The notes: generated by a model not told the origin, from the letters alone. Shown: positions 20,239 to 27,246, numbered from the stretch's first letter. The stretch: DNA of 30,648 nucleotides from a virus (IMGVR_UViG_3300038436_000184:1-30648); one strand, 5' to 3'. Numbers and translations are program-made.

Positions 20239-20766
20239 TCAGGACGACTTTTTCACCTGAGTTTCGAGGTTATCCGTGATAGCCTCTTCCTTCACCTCGT
20301 ACCAGAACGTGTCTTCGATGACTTTCTTTGCCTTGACACTCTTAAGCTTCGCGTCGTCCCAATCCTTCATCGCATCCTTGTTCACCTCTTCCTTTGTGCG
20401 GATGCCGTCGAGGAGGCCTTCCGCCTTCAGGAGATCAAGCGTGCCCTTAGTGATGCTGATCTTGGTGGATTGGCGGTATCCGATCAGTCCGAATGTCAGT
20501 TCGACGGTCTTCTGCCCTTTGGGGAAAGTCTCTTCGCGGTACTTTTCCGCGAAGAAATGGATGCCCTTAGCGAGGCTTTCAATCCGTTCCTGAAACTTCT
20601 GCGCTTTTTCAATCGCGCGTTCCTTGATCCGGTCGATTTGCTCGTTCGCCTCGGCGTCGATGATTTGGCATTGACGCTTGAGGTCGGCGATTTCTCTCAG
20701 CGATGCGTTCACCGCGTCGAGCGTCTCGATCTGGACGAAATCGTCCATCCTTACCCTGTTACTCAC
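20239..20766 (-). CDS. gam: Gam-like host-nuclease inhibitor
   Basis: A 175-residue protein matching Mu Gam: an N-terminal coiled coil (SLREIADLKRQCQIIDAEANEQIDRIKERA), AKGIHFFAEKYREETFPKGQKTVELTFGLIGYRQS and a C-terminal charged region. Gam dimers bind double-strand DNA ends and shield transposing phage DNA from RecBCD-type exonucleases. Length equals Mu Gam (174). The start is GTG at 20764-20766 after GAGGAG. The E2 repeat lies upstream. Confidence 0.85.
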   Translation of the reverse strand: MSNRVRMDDFVQIETLDAVNASLREIADLKRQCQIIDAEANEQIDRIKERAIEKAQKFQERIESLAKGIHFFAEKYREETFPKGQKTVELTFGLIGYRQSTKISITKGTLDLLKAEGLLDGIRTKEEVNKDAMKDWDDAKLKSVKAKKVIEDTFWYEVKEEAITDNLETQVKKSS

Positions 20767-20798
20767 GATTTAATTCTCCTCGATCTGCCTTATTCAAC

Positions 20799-20855
20799 GC
20801 CGGGGGATCAGTCCCGGTCGGACGCCCAGTCCTTCGACTGGACGTTTCGGCTTTA
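20799..20855. repeat. Tetraloop hairpin repeat E2
   Basis: Near-copy of E1: minus-strand stem ACGTCCAGTC with GACTGGGCGT closed by GAAG, then a GC-rich segment (GACCGGGACTGATCCCCC). It lies between the 60-residue gene and Gam. Confidence 0.7.
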
Positions 20856-20870
20856 TGAAAATCCCAATTC

Positions 20871-21053
20871 TCAGGAGGCGAGTTCGCTATTCTTCATCTT
20901 TTCATCGATCTCCTTGTTGAGATCGACCTCGAACCCAGCTACCCAGTTGTGCAGTTCACGGAGCGTCCTAAGGTTGTTGAGATCGGGATTTTCGAGCATT
21001 GCCCGTAATACGTTGACGTCGTTCTGCAGAAGCGTCATTTTAGGTTTCGCCAT
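20871..21053 (-). CDS. 60-residue hypothetical early protein
   Basis: A small charged helical protein (MAKPKMTLLQNDVNVLRAML, later LRTLRELHNWVAGFEVDLNKEID). It follows the MuB-like gene by ten bases and precedes Gam. Not recognised. Confidence 0.45.
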   Translation of the reverse strand: MAKPKMTLLQNDVNVLRAMLENPDLNNLRTLRELHNWVAGFEVDLNKEIDEKMKNSELAS

Positions 21054-21063
21054 CTCGCGCCGC

Positions 21064-22017
21064 CTACAATAAACCGGCGTTCGCGTGGTCGATCACCTTG
21101 ATTTCCAGACCGCGATTATTGAGCGCCATCAGACGCTGGGTGCGGATCATCAGGTTCACGAGCTTCCGGGCGTTCGCACCGCTGGCCTTATGGAAATGAT
21201 TGATGATCGAGTCGTTCGCGTCGAACACGGATTTCACCAGCATACTCGTGTCGTCGAGGTTCAGCGGCGGTATCTGGACGCAGTCCATCCGGCTGAATAC
21301 CTGCCGGTACCTGTCGCTGACGCTGGATATCATTTTTCTCAGTTTTTCAAGGCCGACCAGCACGAGCGGTACGTCCGCCTCGTCGAAAATCCGTCGGAGA
21401 ACGTCGAGAGCTTTGACATTGAGATAATCCGCCTCGTCCACGATAATCATCTTTCCGGTTCCGGTGAGCTTGGTCACGATATTGTCGAATAGAACGTCTT
21501 TCGATCCGCTCGACTGCATGCCGAGTTTGTCGGCTATCTTCCGCAGGATCGTGCTGTCCTTGAACGTGGGATTGACTTTGACTAATAACGTCGTCGCCTT
21601 ATGTTCCCGTTCGTAATACGCGAGTGATTCCGATTTCCCCAATCCTGCGTCGCCGATGATCACCTTGATCATCTTATCCGACTGGGCTATTTCGAGGAGG
21701 TACATGAAATTCTTAAAAACGCTGGTCGTCTGAAAATCGGGCCGTTTGAGCGAAATCCGGTCTTTCGTCCGTTCTCGTTCGACCACGTCGAGCATCGCCG
21801 TCACTACCTTTTCAACGTCGCCCTTGTAGGTATCGCTCAAGACCTGGCTGACTACCGACGACGACAGACTGCATTGGATGGCAAACTGGTTTTGTGACAT
21901 CCCGCGTCCGTCGATAAACGCGGCGATTTCCTTGACGCGAGCCTTAAGTTTCTCTTTCGGCGTTTCAGGATCGAGCACTGGAATCTCGAACCTGTCGTCA
22001 TTCTCAAAATCCGTCAT
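21064..22017 (-). CDS. MuB-like transposition ATPase
   Basis: A 317-residue AAA+ ATPase that in Mu selects target DNA and activates the transposase. The N-terminal helix-turn-helix (SQNQFAIQCSLSSSVVSQVL, residues 41-60) corresponds to the MuB N-terminal DNA-binding domain. Walker A is GDAGLGKS (122-129), Walker B KMIIVDEAD (189-197), and a later SVSDRYRQVFSRMDCVQI fits the sensor region. The family's usual length is 310-320. R12 abuts its ribosome site and it lies directly after the transposase gene. Confidence 0.88.
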   Translation of the reverse strand: MTDFENDDRFEIPVLDPETPKEKLKARVKEIAAFIDGRGMSQNQFAIQCSLSSSVVSQVLSDTYKGDVEKVVTAMLDVVERERTKDRISLKRPDFQTTSVFKNFMYLLEIAQSDKMIKVIIGDAGLGKSESLAYYEREHKATTLLVKVNPTFKDSTILRKIADKLGMQSSGSKDVLFDNIVTKLTGTGKMIIVDEADYLNVKALDVLRRIFDEADVPLVLVGLEKLRKMISSVSDRYRQVFSRMDCVQIPPLNLDDTSMLVKSVFDANDSIINHFHKASGANARKLVNLMIRTQRLMALNNRGLEIKVIDHANAGLL

Positions 22018-22029
22018 ACTTTATCCTCC

Positions 22030-22084
22030 TGATAGTTCACGGATGAACTAATCCCGCGAGAACATGGACGTTCTGGAGCGGGAT
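22030..22084. repeat. Bipartite palindromic element R12
   Basis: Hairpin 1 pairs AGTTCA 22034-22039 with TGAACT 22044-22049 around CGGA. Hairpin 2 pairs ATCCCGC 22051-22057 with GCGGGAT 22078-22084. One inner pair is G-U only on the minus strand. It lies between the A and B genes, adjacent to the B Shine-Dalgarno. Confidence 0.88.
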
Positions 22085-22103
22085 TTCATTCCGCTTTTTA
22101 TTT

Positions 22104-24149
22104 TCAAAACGGTGAATCTTTCAAATCATCTTCCTTCTCTTTTATTTCCGGCGTTTTCTCTTCCAGCGCGTTGACCGCGATCATCGTGTCGAAGCCCGCG
22201 ATCCGGGCGGTGATAGATTCCTCCGCCCTGATAATCTTGAGTTTATCGCGTTCGAGGCGTTTCCGTTGCGCGAGTTGCTCCATGTCCTGCGGTTCTCCCG
22301 GTTTATAGTAAGCCACCGGCGGAATATAATCCGCGATACAGATCAGTTCACCGCCGGAGCGCGTGGTCTTGCCGTCGGGGTGTTTTTTCTTGCTCTCGGG
22401 GACGAAAACGTACATTTTCGTCAAGTCGTCCCGGTCGAGTCCGATCTCTACCGTCTTTTTCTGCCATTTAATTAAAATAGGGTTGTCGTACCACCGCTCA
22501 TCCCACTTGACACCGTTTTGCTGGACGACGCGGGTCAGGCCGCGATGCAGTTTGTAGAGCGCGAGCGTTTCTGAAGGAATTTTCCGTAATTCGCGCCGCG
22601 AGATCCCGTCGCGCCACACTTCGACCGGCATTTTCCCGTTCATCCCGGCGCCGTTCGACGGTGTGCGGTTGTATTCTTCGATCACCGCCTCGAAGTACTC
22701 GGTCAGTTCGTCGAGACTCCAGAGTTTCGACGGGTCGGCGAGGACGGAGGGCAGGCGTTCCGGCTTCTCCGCTATCGAGTTTCCGCCGTAAGTCGGCACG
22801 AACCGGGTCCCATAGTTGTTCAGCACGTTCCAGAACGGCTCGACCGGTTTCGCCTTCGCGTTGTACGGAAGCGCCCAAATCACATTCACCCCGAATCTTC
22901 CGAACGCTCCGGTTACCTGTCCGTGATCGGCGATTTCGTTCAGCGCAAAACCGTCGTCGTCGCGGAAGAACCGCGTTTTATTCATCTTGTTCCGGCTGAT
23001 CCCCATCGTCTGCTTGTTCTTGTACGCCTTACCGTTGTCGAGGTAAATCGTATCCGGCACGCCGTAATTCCCGATGCCCTTCGCGAGCGCGGAAATCACC
23101 GCTCCGGTATTCTCGTGCAGGTTGATCGACCAGCCCGTTATCATCTTTGATCGTAAATCCATAAAGACTACGATGTTCGGACGAACCTTGCGGTTCGGTT
23201 CGTACGGATGCCGTACCCAGCAGTTCAAACGGTGGCCGTCGGAGTTCCAAATCTGATTAATCTCGAGCGTAAGCGGGTCGCGTTCGACATACCCGGTACA
23301 GGAGTCTTTGAACATTTTTCCTCCTTCCCTATGGTATACATCCGAAGCGAAGCAGGATTGACTCCTGACGTAGCGGAGGATCGTGTCGTAACTCGCGTAC
23401 GACGACATCACCTCGCGTTTACATTCCGCGATATCGACAGCCGAACGTTCATCTCCGGCTTGTCGCAAAGTGAGTTGTCTCAGCTTCGCGAGCTCCTGCG
23501 CTTTAAGTTCACAAATTCTGTTGTAGATCGTCTGTATACGAAGTCTGCTTTGATCGCGCCAAAGCCGTAGGATTGTCTCACGATCCTCTGCAGGGATGAT
23601 CGTTTGCCCCTTCCGTTTACCGTAAGCGGTCAACAGTCCGCGAATCCCGGATGCCTTGTACGCCGCGTTCCAGCGTTGGAGTGTGCGGGGTGAAAATTTC
23701 CCGACTATTTCACGGGTCTCCTGCGGAATCATGTCGTCCAGCATCCCCGCGGCGTAATTCCTCGTCCAGATTTCGTGGAGTTTCGAGACGTTCTTTCCGT
23801 TATAACTCGCATCGAGATAACGGTTAAAGTATTGCAGTACCGCGAGACGGGCGAACGCGATTTCCCTCTGCCACGCGGGCTGATCGAGCATGGCGTCGTC
23901 TTTCTTTGTCTCGAGAAGTTCTGCGCTCCTGGCGAGCGCGAGCTTGTCGCGGTATTCGGCGGGAAGGCTGTCGATACGGATAGCGAGGGTTTTTCCGCCG
24001 CGTCCGCGCCCTTCGATCCGGGCGATTCTCCAGTTTTCACGCTTCGCGAGCGTCCTGATCCATTCCGAGGATCGCCCAACCGCGTTCGAAAGTTCTACTG
24101 GAGACACATATTCCCGTCTGAGTTCTTTCAGCTCCGGTAACCTTCTCAT
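22104..24149 (-). CDS. DDE transposase, MuA family
   Basis: A 681-residue transposase that inserts and replicates the phage. An N-terminal Mu-type DNA-binding domain (SPVELSNAVGRSSEWIRTLAKREN, residues 16-39) is followed by further helical end-binding regions. The catalytic RNase H-like core has D304 (IWNSDGHRL), D371 (IYLDNGKAY) and E437 (KPVEPFW), the DDE triad in order. The C-terminal Mu-transposase domain continues to a charged tail (RAEESITARIAGFD, then KEDDLKDSPF) that in Mu contacts MuB and ClpX. Length is close to MuA (663). Confidence 0.93.
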   Translation of the reverse strand: MRRLPELKELRREYVSPVELSNAVGRSSEWIRTLAKRENWRIARIEGRGRGGKTLAIRIDSLPAEYRDKLALARSAELLETKKDDAMLDQPAWQREIAFARLAVLQYFNRYLDASYNGKNVSKLHEIWTRNYAAGMLDDMIPQETREIVGKFSPRTLQRWNAAYKASGIRGLLTAYGKRKGQTIIPAEDRETILRLWRDQSRLRIQTIYNRICELKAQELAKLRQLTLRQAGDERSAVDIAECKREVMSSYASYDTILRYVRSQSCFASDVYHREGGKMFKDSCTGYVERDPLTLEINQIWNSDGHRLNCWVRHPYEPNRKVRPNIVVFMDLRSKMITGWSINLHENTGAVISALAKGIGNYGVPDTIYLDNGKAYKNKQTMGISRNKMNKTRFFRDDDGFALNEIADHGQVTGAFGRFGVNVIWALPYNAKAKPVEPFWNVLNNYGTRFVPTYGGNSIAEKPERLPSVLADPSKLWSLDELTEYFEAVIEEYNRTPSNGAGMNGKMPVEVWRDGISRRELRKIPSETLALYKLHRGLTRVVQQNGVKWDERWYDNPILIKWQKKTVEIGLDRDDLTKMYVFVPESKKKHPDGKTTRSGGELICIADYIPPVAYYKPGEPQDMEQLAQRKRLERDKLKIIRAEESITARIAGFDTMIAVNALEEKTPEIKEKEDDLKDSPF

Positions 24150-24170
24150 AATACCTGCCTGTAATTATAT

Positions 24171-24201
24171 CCGGGAGAGAAACCCGAAGGTTCCCTCCCG
24201 G
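24171..24201 (-). promoter_or_regulatory. UUCG-capped hairpin in the transposase leader
   Basis: CCGGGAG (24171-24177) pairs with CTCCCGG (24195-24201), with an inner stem capped by CUUCGG on the minus strand. It lies about 20 bases upstream of the transposase ribosome site (CAGGCAGG). No U-run follows. It may affect translation or stability of the A mRNA. Confidence 0.45.
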
Positions 24202-24250
24202 TTCCAGGAGAAAGTATGACTCAATTGACCGCCATCCTTTCTCTTTCCTT

Positions 24251-24291
24251 TGCCGCCGGGGGAGTCGAACCCCCGTTATTACCGTCGCGGC
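24251..24291 (-). other. tRNA-like minihelix F2
   Basis: Identical over 41 nt to F1 (778-818): outer stem GCCGC/GCGGC, an 11-nt bulge, and a 6-bp T-arm with TTCGACT loop. It directly abuts repeat R13. Confidence 0.65.
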
Positions 24292-24342
24292 GACCCCCAC
24301 GATGGGGGGAGTGTCGGCGAAAGCCACGAGGGCGATGCCGAC
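24291..24342. repeat. Bipartite palindromic element R13
   Basis: Hairpin 1 pairs CCCCCA 24294-24299 with TGGGGG 24303-24308. Hairpin 2 pairs GTCGGC 24313-24318 with GCCGAC 24337-24342; its inner stem is short (GCC/GGC). Confidence 0.8.
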
Positions 24343-24353
24343 CTTATTTTGTC

Positions 24354-24728
24354 CTACGCCGGTTCCAACACCCCAGCTTCGCCGGGTTCGCGGTCGTCGT
24401 CAGGGCAAAGATCGACCGATAGACCTAAGTTCAGCGCGTCCTCTTCCGACGCAATCGCGCCGATCTGGATGCCGTCGAGGAGTTCGAGGCTTTCCACTCG
24501 AGCGCGGCGGACGGAAAGGAGCGAGTGATACAGGGCGAAGCCCGGGCTGTGCAGGTTTTGGTAACGCGCCCAGTGTTCGAGGGCTTTCCCGGCGTTTTCG
24601 CCGACCGTCATGTGCGTCGTCTTTTCGTCTTTCTTGCTCTCTACGACTTCGTAGAGCTTTCCGTCGGAGGCCAGCTTTTGCGCTTCTTCTTTGGTCAATG
24701 AAACCATGTGCGTCATACTTTCCATCAT
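24354..24728 (-). CDS. Hypothetical early protein upstream of the transposase gene
   Basis: A 124-residue soluble protein starting MMESMTHMVSLTKEEAQKLA after AGGAGGATCGAA. Contains HMTVGENAGKALEHWARYQN and an acidic C-terminus (DLCPDDDREPGEAG). No family recognised. It ends shortly before R13. Confidence 0.5.
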   Translation of the reverse strand: MMESMTHMVSLTKEEAQKLASDGKLYEVVESKKDEKTTHMTVGENAGKALEHWARYQNLHSPGFALYHSLLSVRRARVESLELLDGIQIGAIASEEDALNLGLSVDLCPDDDREPGEAGVLEPA

Positions 24729-24750
24729 TTCGATCCTCCTGTTGCTCGCG

Positions 24751-25221
24751 TTATTCCGCGAACGATTCGATTGCGGGAGAGTCCAGCGTAAACGCGATCA
24801 TACCCTTCTCGATCTTGTACTTCTTCGCCGACACTTCCTCGTTGCGGAAGAACCCTTCCGCCGGGTATTTTAGCTGAACATACCCGCCGCCGTTTGCCTT
24901 TTTGACGAACTTGTACCCGGATTCGCCGTGCGGGTCGTTTTCCCGCGCCGGGCGCATGAAATAGGTTCTGGCTGATCCATCGATGAGTACACGGAGCTGA
25001 GTCCCGTTCTCCCAGCCGAGTTCCGCGGTCGTCTCCGGCGATAACTCGATCACGCCTTTCGGGAGGCCGTACGCCTCCGTGAACCGGTACGATACCGGCG
25101 GGAACACCTTTTTCGGCTTGATCGTCTTCTGGAGTTCGGCGAAAATGTCGATAAAACCTTCGACCGCGCCGTCCGCCGCGATCAACTGTTCCAGGTCTTT
25201 CAAATCCAAATCTACCGTCAT
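24751..25221 (-). CDS. Hypothetical early protein
   Basis: A 156-residue protein. The ATG at 25219-25221 follows CAGGAGGTAAAG; a longer in-frame start at 25347 would read through a family B repeat (DIERSRDVASM) and an overlapping gene end. It begins MTVDLDLKDLEQLIAADGAV and has a beta-rich middle (LGWENGTQLRVLIDGSARTYFMRP) and GGGYVQLKYPAEGFFRNEE. No family recognised. Confidence 0.5.
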   Translation of the reverse strand: MTVDLDLKDLEQLIAADGAVEGFIDIFAELQKTIKPKKVFPPVSYRFTEAYGLPKGVIELSPETTAELGWENGTQLRVLIDGSARTYFMRPARENDPHGESGYKFVKKANGGGYVQLKYPAEGFFRNEEVSAKKYKIEKGMIAFTLDSPAIESFAE

Positions 25222-25250
25222 CTTTACCTCCTGAGGCATGGATGCGACAT

Positions 25251-25272
25251 CTCGACTACGCTCGATGTCCGG
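25251..25272. repeat. REP-like repeat, family B
   Basis: Contains CTCGACTACGCTCGATGTCCGG. A lone GCATGGATGC half-palindrome at 25234-25243 precedes it. It lies in the short gap before the 24751-25221 gene. Confidence 0.55.
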
Positions 25273-25312
25273 CGCTTTTTCGAGCCGTATCCTGCCTATT
25301 TTTACTTTCATC

Positions 25313-25774
25313 TTATGGTTTCGTAATGGGCGACCGGGACGATTCACGTTCCAGCCGCGCGGTTTTGCGGATTACGTTCCGGCCAATCGAATCCCCGGAA
25401 ACGTCAAACCCGCGAACCGGGTACGAGACGGGATTCCAGTCCGCCGTCTCGTTTCCGCTTACGTTTCCAAGCGTCTCGAACGGCACCAGCTTCCGGTGCG
25501 GGCCGTTATCGATAGCGCGGTTGACAATTCTGACGCGGAGCGGGGTGGAACGATGGAGCGTCATGGGCGCGTGAATCGTCTGCTCGAGCATGGCATAGTC
25601 CGCCGGACTGACTTCTCCGGCGGAGAAGAAAAGGCCGCGATTTTTCAGGACGACCGGCACGAGGCCGGAAGTGCCGTGTTGAGGCATGGATGCCGGAAAC
25701 CGGCGAATGGGGATCGTGAATGGCGTTCCGAAACCTTTTGCGGCAAGATCGGTGATTTTATTTGTATTGTTCAT
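25313..25774 (-). CDS. Hypothetical early protein carrying repeat R14
   Basis: A 153-residue protein starting MNNTNKITDLAAKGFG. Residues ~24-41 come from R14 (ASMPQHGTSGLVPVV), in the same frame as the other in-gene copies. The rest is rich in R, N and P (STPLRVRIVNRAIDNGPHRK). Unrecognised. The start is one base after the stop of the regulator gene and has only a weak site (GGGAAAG), so coupling to the upstream gene is likely. Confidence 0.45.
   Translation of the reverse strand: MNNTNKITDLAAKGFGTPFTIPIRRFPASMPQHGTSGLVPVVLKNRGLFFSAGEVSPADYAMLEQTIHAPMTLHRSTPLRVRIVNRAIDNGPHRKLVPFETLGNVSGNETADWNPVSYPVRGFDVSGDSIGRNVIRKTARLERESSRSPITKP
25651..25704. repeat. Bipartite palindromic element R14 (inside a coding sequence)
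   Basis: Hairpin 1 pairs CCGGC 25654-25658 with GCCGG 25664-25668. Hairpin 2 pairs GCCG 25673-25676 with CGGC 25701-25704, with inner GGCAT/ATGCC. Confidence 0.8.
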
Positions 25775-25775
25775 T

Positions 25776-26417
25776 TTACTTTCCCGTCAAAATTTTTATA
25801 CACTCCGCCAGATGACGGATGAGGTCATCCTTTTGTTCGTCCGGAACGCTTTTTCGGGCGGTTTGAAGCGCGGGAAGCGTGGCGCATCCGAAATAATCGG
25901 ACACTTTCGCAAGTATCCTGTCACGGTTTTCGTTCGGCTTCCGGTGGTAAATCATGTGTACCACTTTCATCGCGGTTTCCCGGTCGAACAGGGTGGTATT
26001 TCCGCGTATTACTGGGATTCCGAGCAGTTCCACCTTTCGGCGGATCGTGCGGACGCTCATTTCAGTGAGTTCAGATAACGTTTTCAGGTTCACGGCGTTC
26101 CCGCCTGGCCCCGTGAAGATCAAATGCTCCGGTTCGTCTTTCACTTCGATATCATCGAATGAGAGTTTCGCATTCTGTTCCAACAGGGTAGCGAGGAGTT
26201 CATTCCCGCCAGCGCGTATGATCGCCACCGTTTCGAGCAGGGTAAATTCCGCCGCTTTTTTGGTTTTCATCGCATCTGTCACTTTTGCGGCAATACTTGA
26301 ACGGATTTCGTTCGAGATTGAGTTATTTCCGTTCATCTTCGCTACCCAATCCTGAACCGTCGCTTTTCCGTTTCCAGTGAGATCCGCGATCTCGCGGATC
26401 GTCATCGTTTTTTCCAT
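25776..26417 (-). CDS. First early gene: regulator with two helix-turn-helix segments
   Basis: A 213-residue protein; the ATG at 26415-26417 follows GGAGGATTATT. The N-terminus (TMTIREIADLTGNGKATVQDWVAKM) is a helix-turn-helix. A second one (LKTLSELTEMSVRTIRRKVELLGIPVIRGNTTLFDRETAMKVV) is of MerR/excisionase type. It is the first gene of the early operon, the place of Ner in Mu, so it may repress its own promoter and the lysogenic promoter. It is larger than Ner and not obviously homologous. Confidence 0.6.
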   Translation of the reverse strand: MEKTMTIREIADLTGNGKATVQDWVAKMNGNNSISNEIRSSIAAKVTDAMKTKKAAEFTLLETVAIIRAGGNELLATLLEQNAKLSFDDIEVKDEPEHLIFTGPGGNAVNLKTLSELTEMSVRTIRRKVELLGIPVIRGNTTLFDRETAMKVVHMIYHRKPNENRDRILAKVSDYFGCATLPALQTARKSVPDEQKDDLIRHLAECIKILTGK

Positions 26418-26431
26418 AATAATCCTCCAGC

Positions 26432-26449
26432 CGGTTTTGTGCAAAACCG
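26432..26449. promoter_or_regulatory. Perfect 8-bp inverted repeat, candidate operator
   Basis: CGGTTTTGTGCAAAACCG, two 8-bp arms with a TG spacer, lying just upstream of the early-gene ribosome site. Could be an operator for the early regulator or repressor, or an mRNA hairpin. Confidence 0.45.
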
Positions 26450-26460
26450 AAATAATTGCA

Positions 26461-26537
26461 TCCCGCACCCGAAGGCGCGGGACGGCACAAAAACCGTTAG
26501 GAAGGTTCCTAATGAAGACGGCTGGTTTTTTGTGCCG
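26461..26537 (-). promoter_or_regulatory. Structured early-operon leader
   Basis: Two hairpins on the minus strand. One (26461-26482) has a 9-bp stem (TCCCGC/GCGGGA plus GCC/GGU) with a UUCG loop. The other pairs CGGCACAAAAACC (26483-26495) with GGTTTTTTGTGCCG (26524-26537) and encloses the perfect palindrome TTAGGAAGGTTCCTAA (26497-26512). No U-run follows, so these are not typical terminators. Confidence 0.5.
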
Positions 26538-26550
26538 CGATATTAATTGC

Positions 26551-26576
26551 TTAATTCTTAATTCTTAATTCTTAAT
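26551..26576. repeat. Tandem TTAATTC heptamer array
   Basis: Three exact TTAATTC units followed by a partial TTAAT. Possibly binding sites for a regulator, or a length-variable spacer in the early leader. Confidence 0.6.
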
Positions 26577-26593
26577 ATTAATGCTTTAACCCA

Positions 26594-26622
26594 TTTACAA
26601 ACCGGAAAAAAGGGACTATAAT
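26594..26622 (+). promoter_or_regulatory. Repressor (lysogenic) promoter
   Basis: TTTACA at 26594-26599, a 17-bp spacer, and a perfect TATAAT at 26617-26622, reading toward the repressor gene. Confidence 0.65.
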
Positions 26623-26700
26623 ATCTTTTGCTTTACAAAAAAGAGCTTAAAAAGCATTATAACATCCTTTTGGACTATTTATACAATCTAAGTGTATCAT

Positions 26701-26729
26701 ATCTTACATCTAAAAGGATTAGCTGTCAA
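26701..26729 (-). promoter_or_regulatory. Early (lytic) promoter
   Basis: On the minus strand, perfect TTGACA (26729-26724), a 17-bp spacer, and TAAGAT (26706-26701), reading toward the early operon. It faces the repressor promoter, so their transcripts would overlap by about 65 nt, as with Mu Pe and Pc. Confidence 0.68.
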
Positions 26730-26763
26730 GGGGATGGTGCAAATATTTTTTTAGGGGATTCTT

Positions 26764-27246
26764 ATGGGTGACGAGAACAAGGATGTTCAGATCAATTACG
26801 GAGTGAAGATCAAACAGATCAGGCAGATATGGAGATTAAGTCAACAAGGATTGGCTGATAAAATCGGAATGTCTTTACCAAATATATCCCGTTATGAAAC
26901 TGGAAAGTATCAGCCTGATATAAATTTCGTAAAAGATTTGATCTTCAAACTGCACGTCAATCCGCTCTGGTTTTTCATGGATCAGGGTGACGCGATTGTA
27001 GACACGGAATTTCAGCTTCAGGACGAGTTCGAGGACTTGCTGGAGAAATTCCGCGACAATTACGCGCTCCAGCAGTTGTTCTCCCAGGCGATGACGTTAA
27101 ACAGAAAGGATGAAGAGTATTTCTACAAATGGCAGGGTCTGCTCTATGGGATGAAGGAAATACTCGGCGGAATGAAGACGGAAAGGCAGTCTGTGGTGGA
27201 TAAACAGAGGAAAGAGGAAGCGGAAAAAGCTAAGGAAAAGAAATAG
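26764..27246 (+). CDS. Phage repressor, XRE-type
   Basis: A 160-residue XRE/cI-like protein expected to bind operators in the adjacent region and keep the prophage silent. The helix-turn-helix spans residues ~13-60 (KIKQIRQIWRLSQQGLADKIGMSLPNISRYETGKYQP). The C-terminal part has a FEDLLEKFRDNYALQQLFSQAM helix and a lysine-rich tail, with no LexA-type protease motif, so induction is probably by antirepressor or other cofactor rather than RecA. AGGGGA precedes the ATG. The gene is opposite to the early operon, as in Mu. Confidence 0.8.
   Translation: MGDENKDVQINYGVKIKQIRQIWRLSQQGLADKIGMSLPNISRYETGKYQPDINFVKDLIFKLHVNPLWFFMDQGDAIVDTEFQLQDEFEDLLEKFRDNYALQQLFSQAMTLNRKDEEYFYKWQGLLYGMKEILGGMKTERQSVVDKQRKEEAEKAKEKK

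Larger units (their letters stand above)
26418..26763. promoter_or_regulatory. Lysis-lysogeny control region
   Basis: A 346-bp AT-rich gap between the first early gene and the repressor. It contains face-to-face promoters (plus: 26594-26622; minus: 26701-26729), three palindromes near the early-gene start, and a tandem TTAATTC array. The minus-strand mRNA would have a ~275-nt structured leader. Confidence 0.7.

Noticed and set aside
26418-26763. Integrase or tyrosine recombinase gene near the switch
   Set aside because: None is present; integration is by the DDE transposase.
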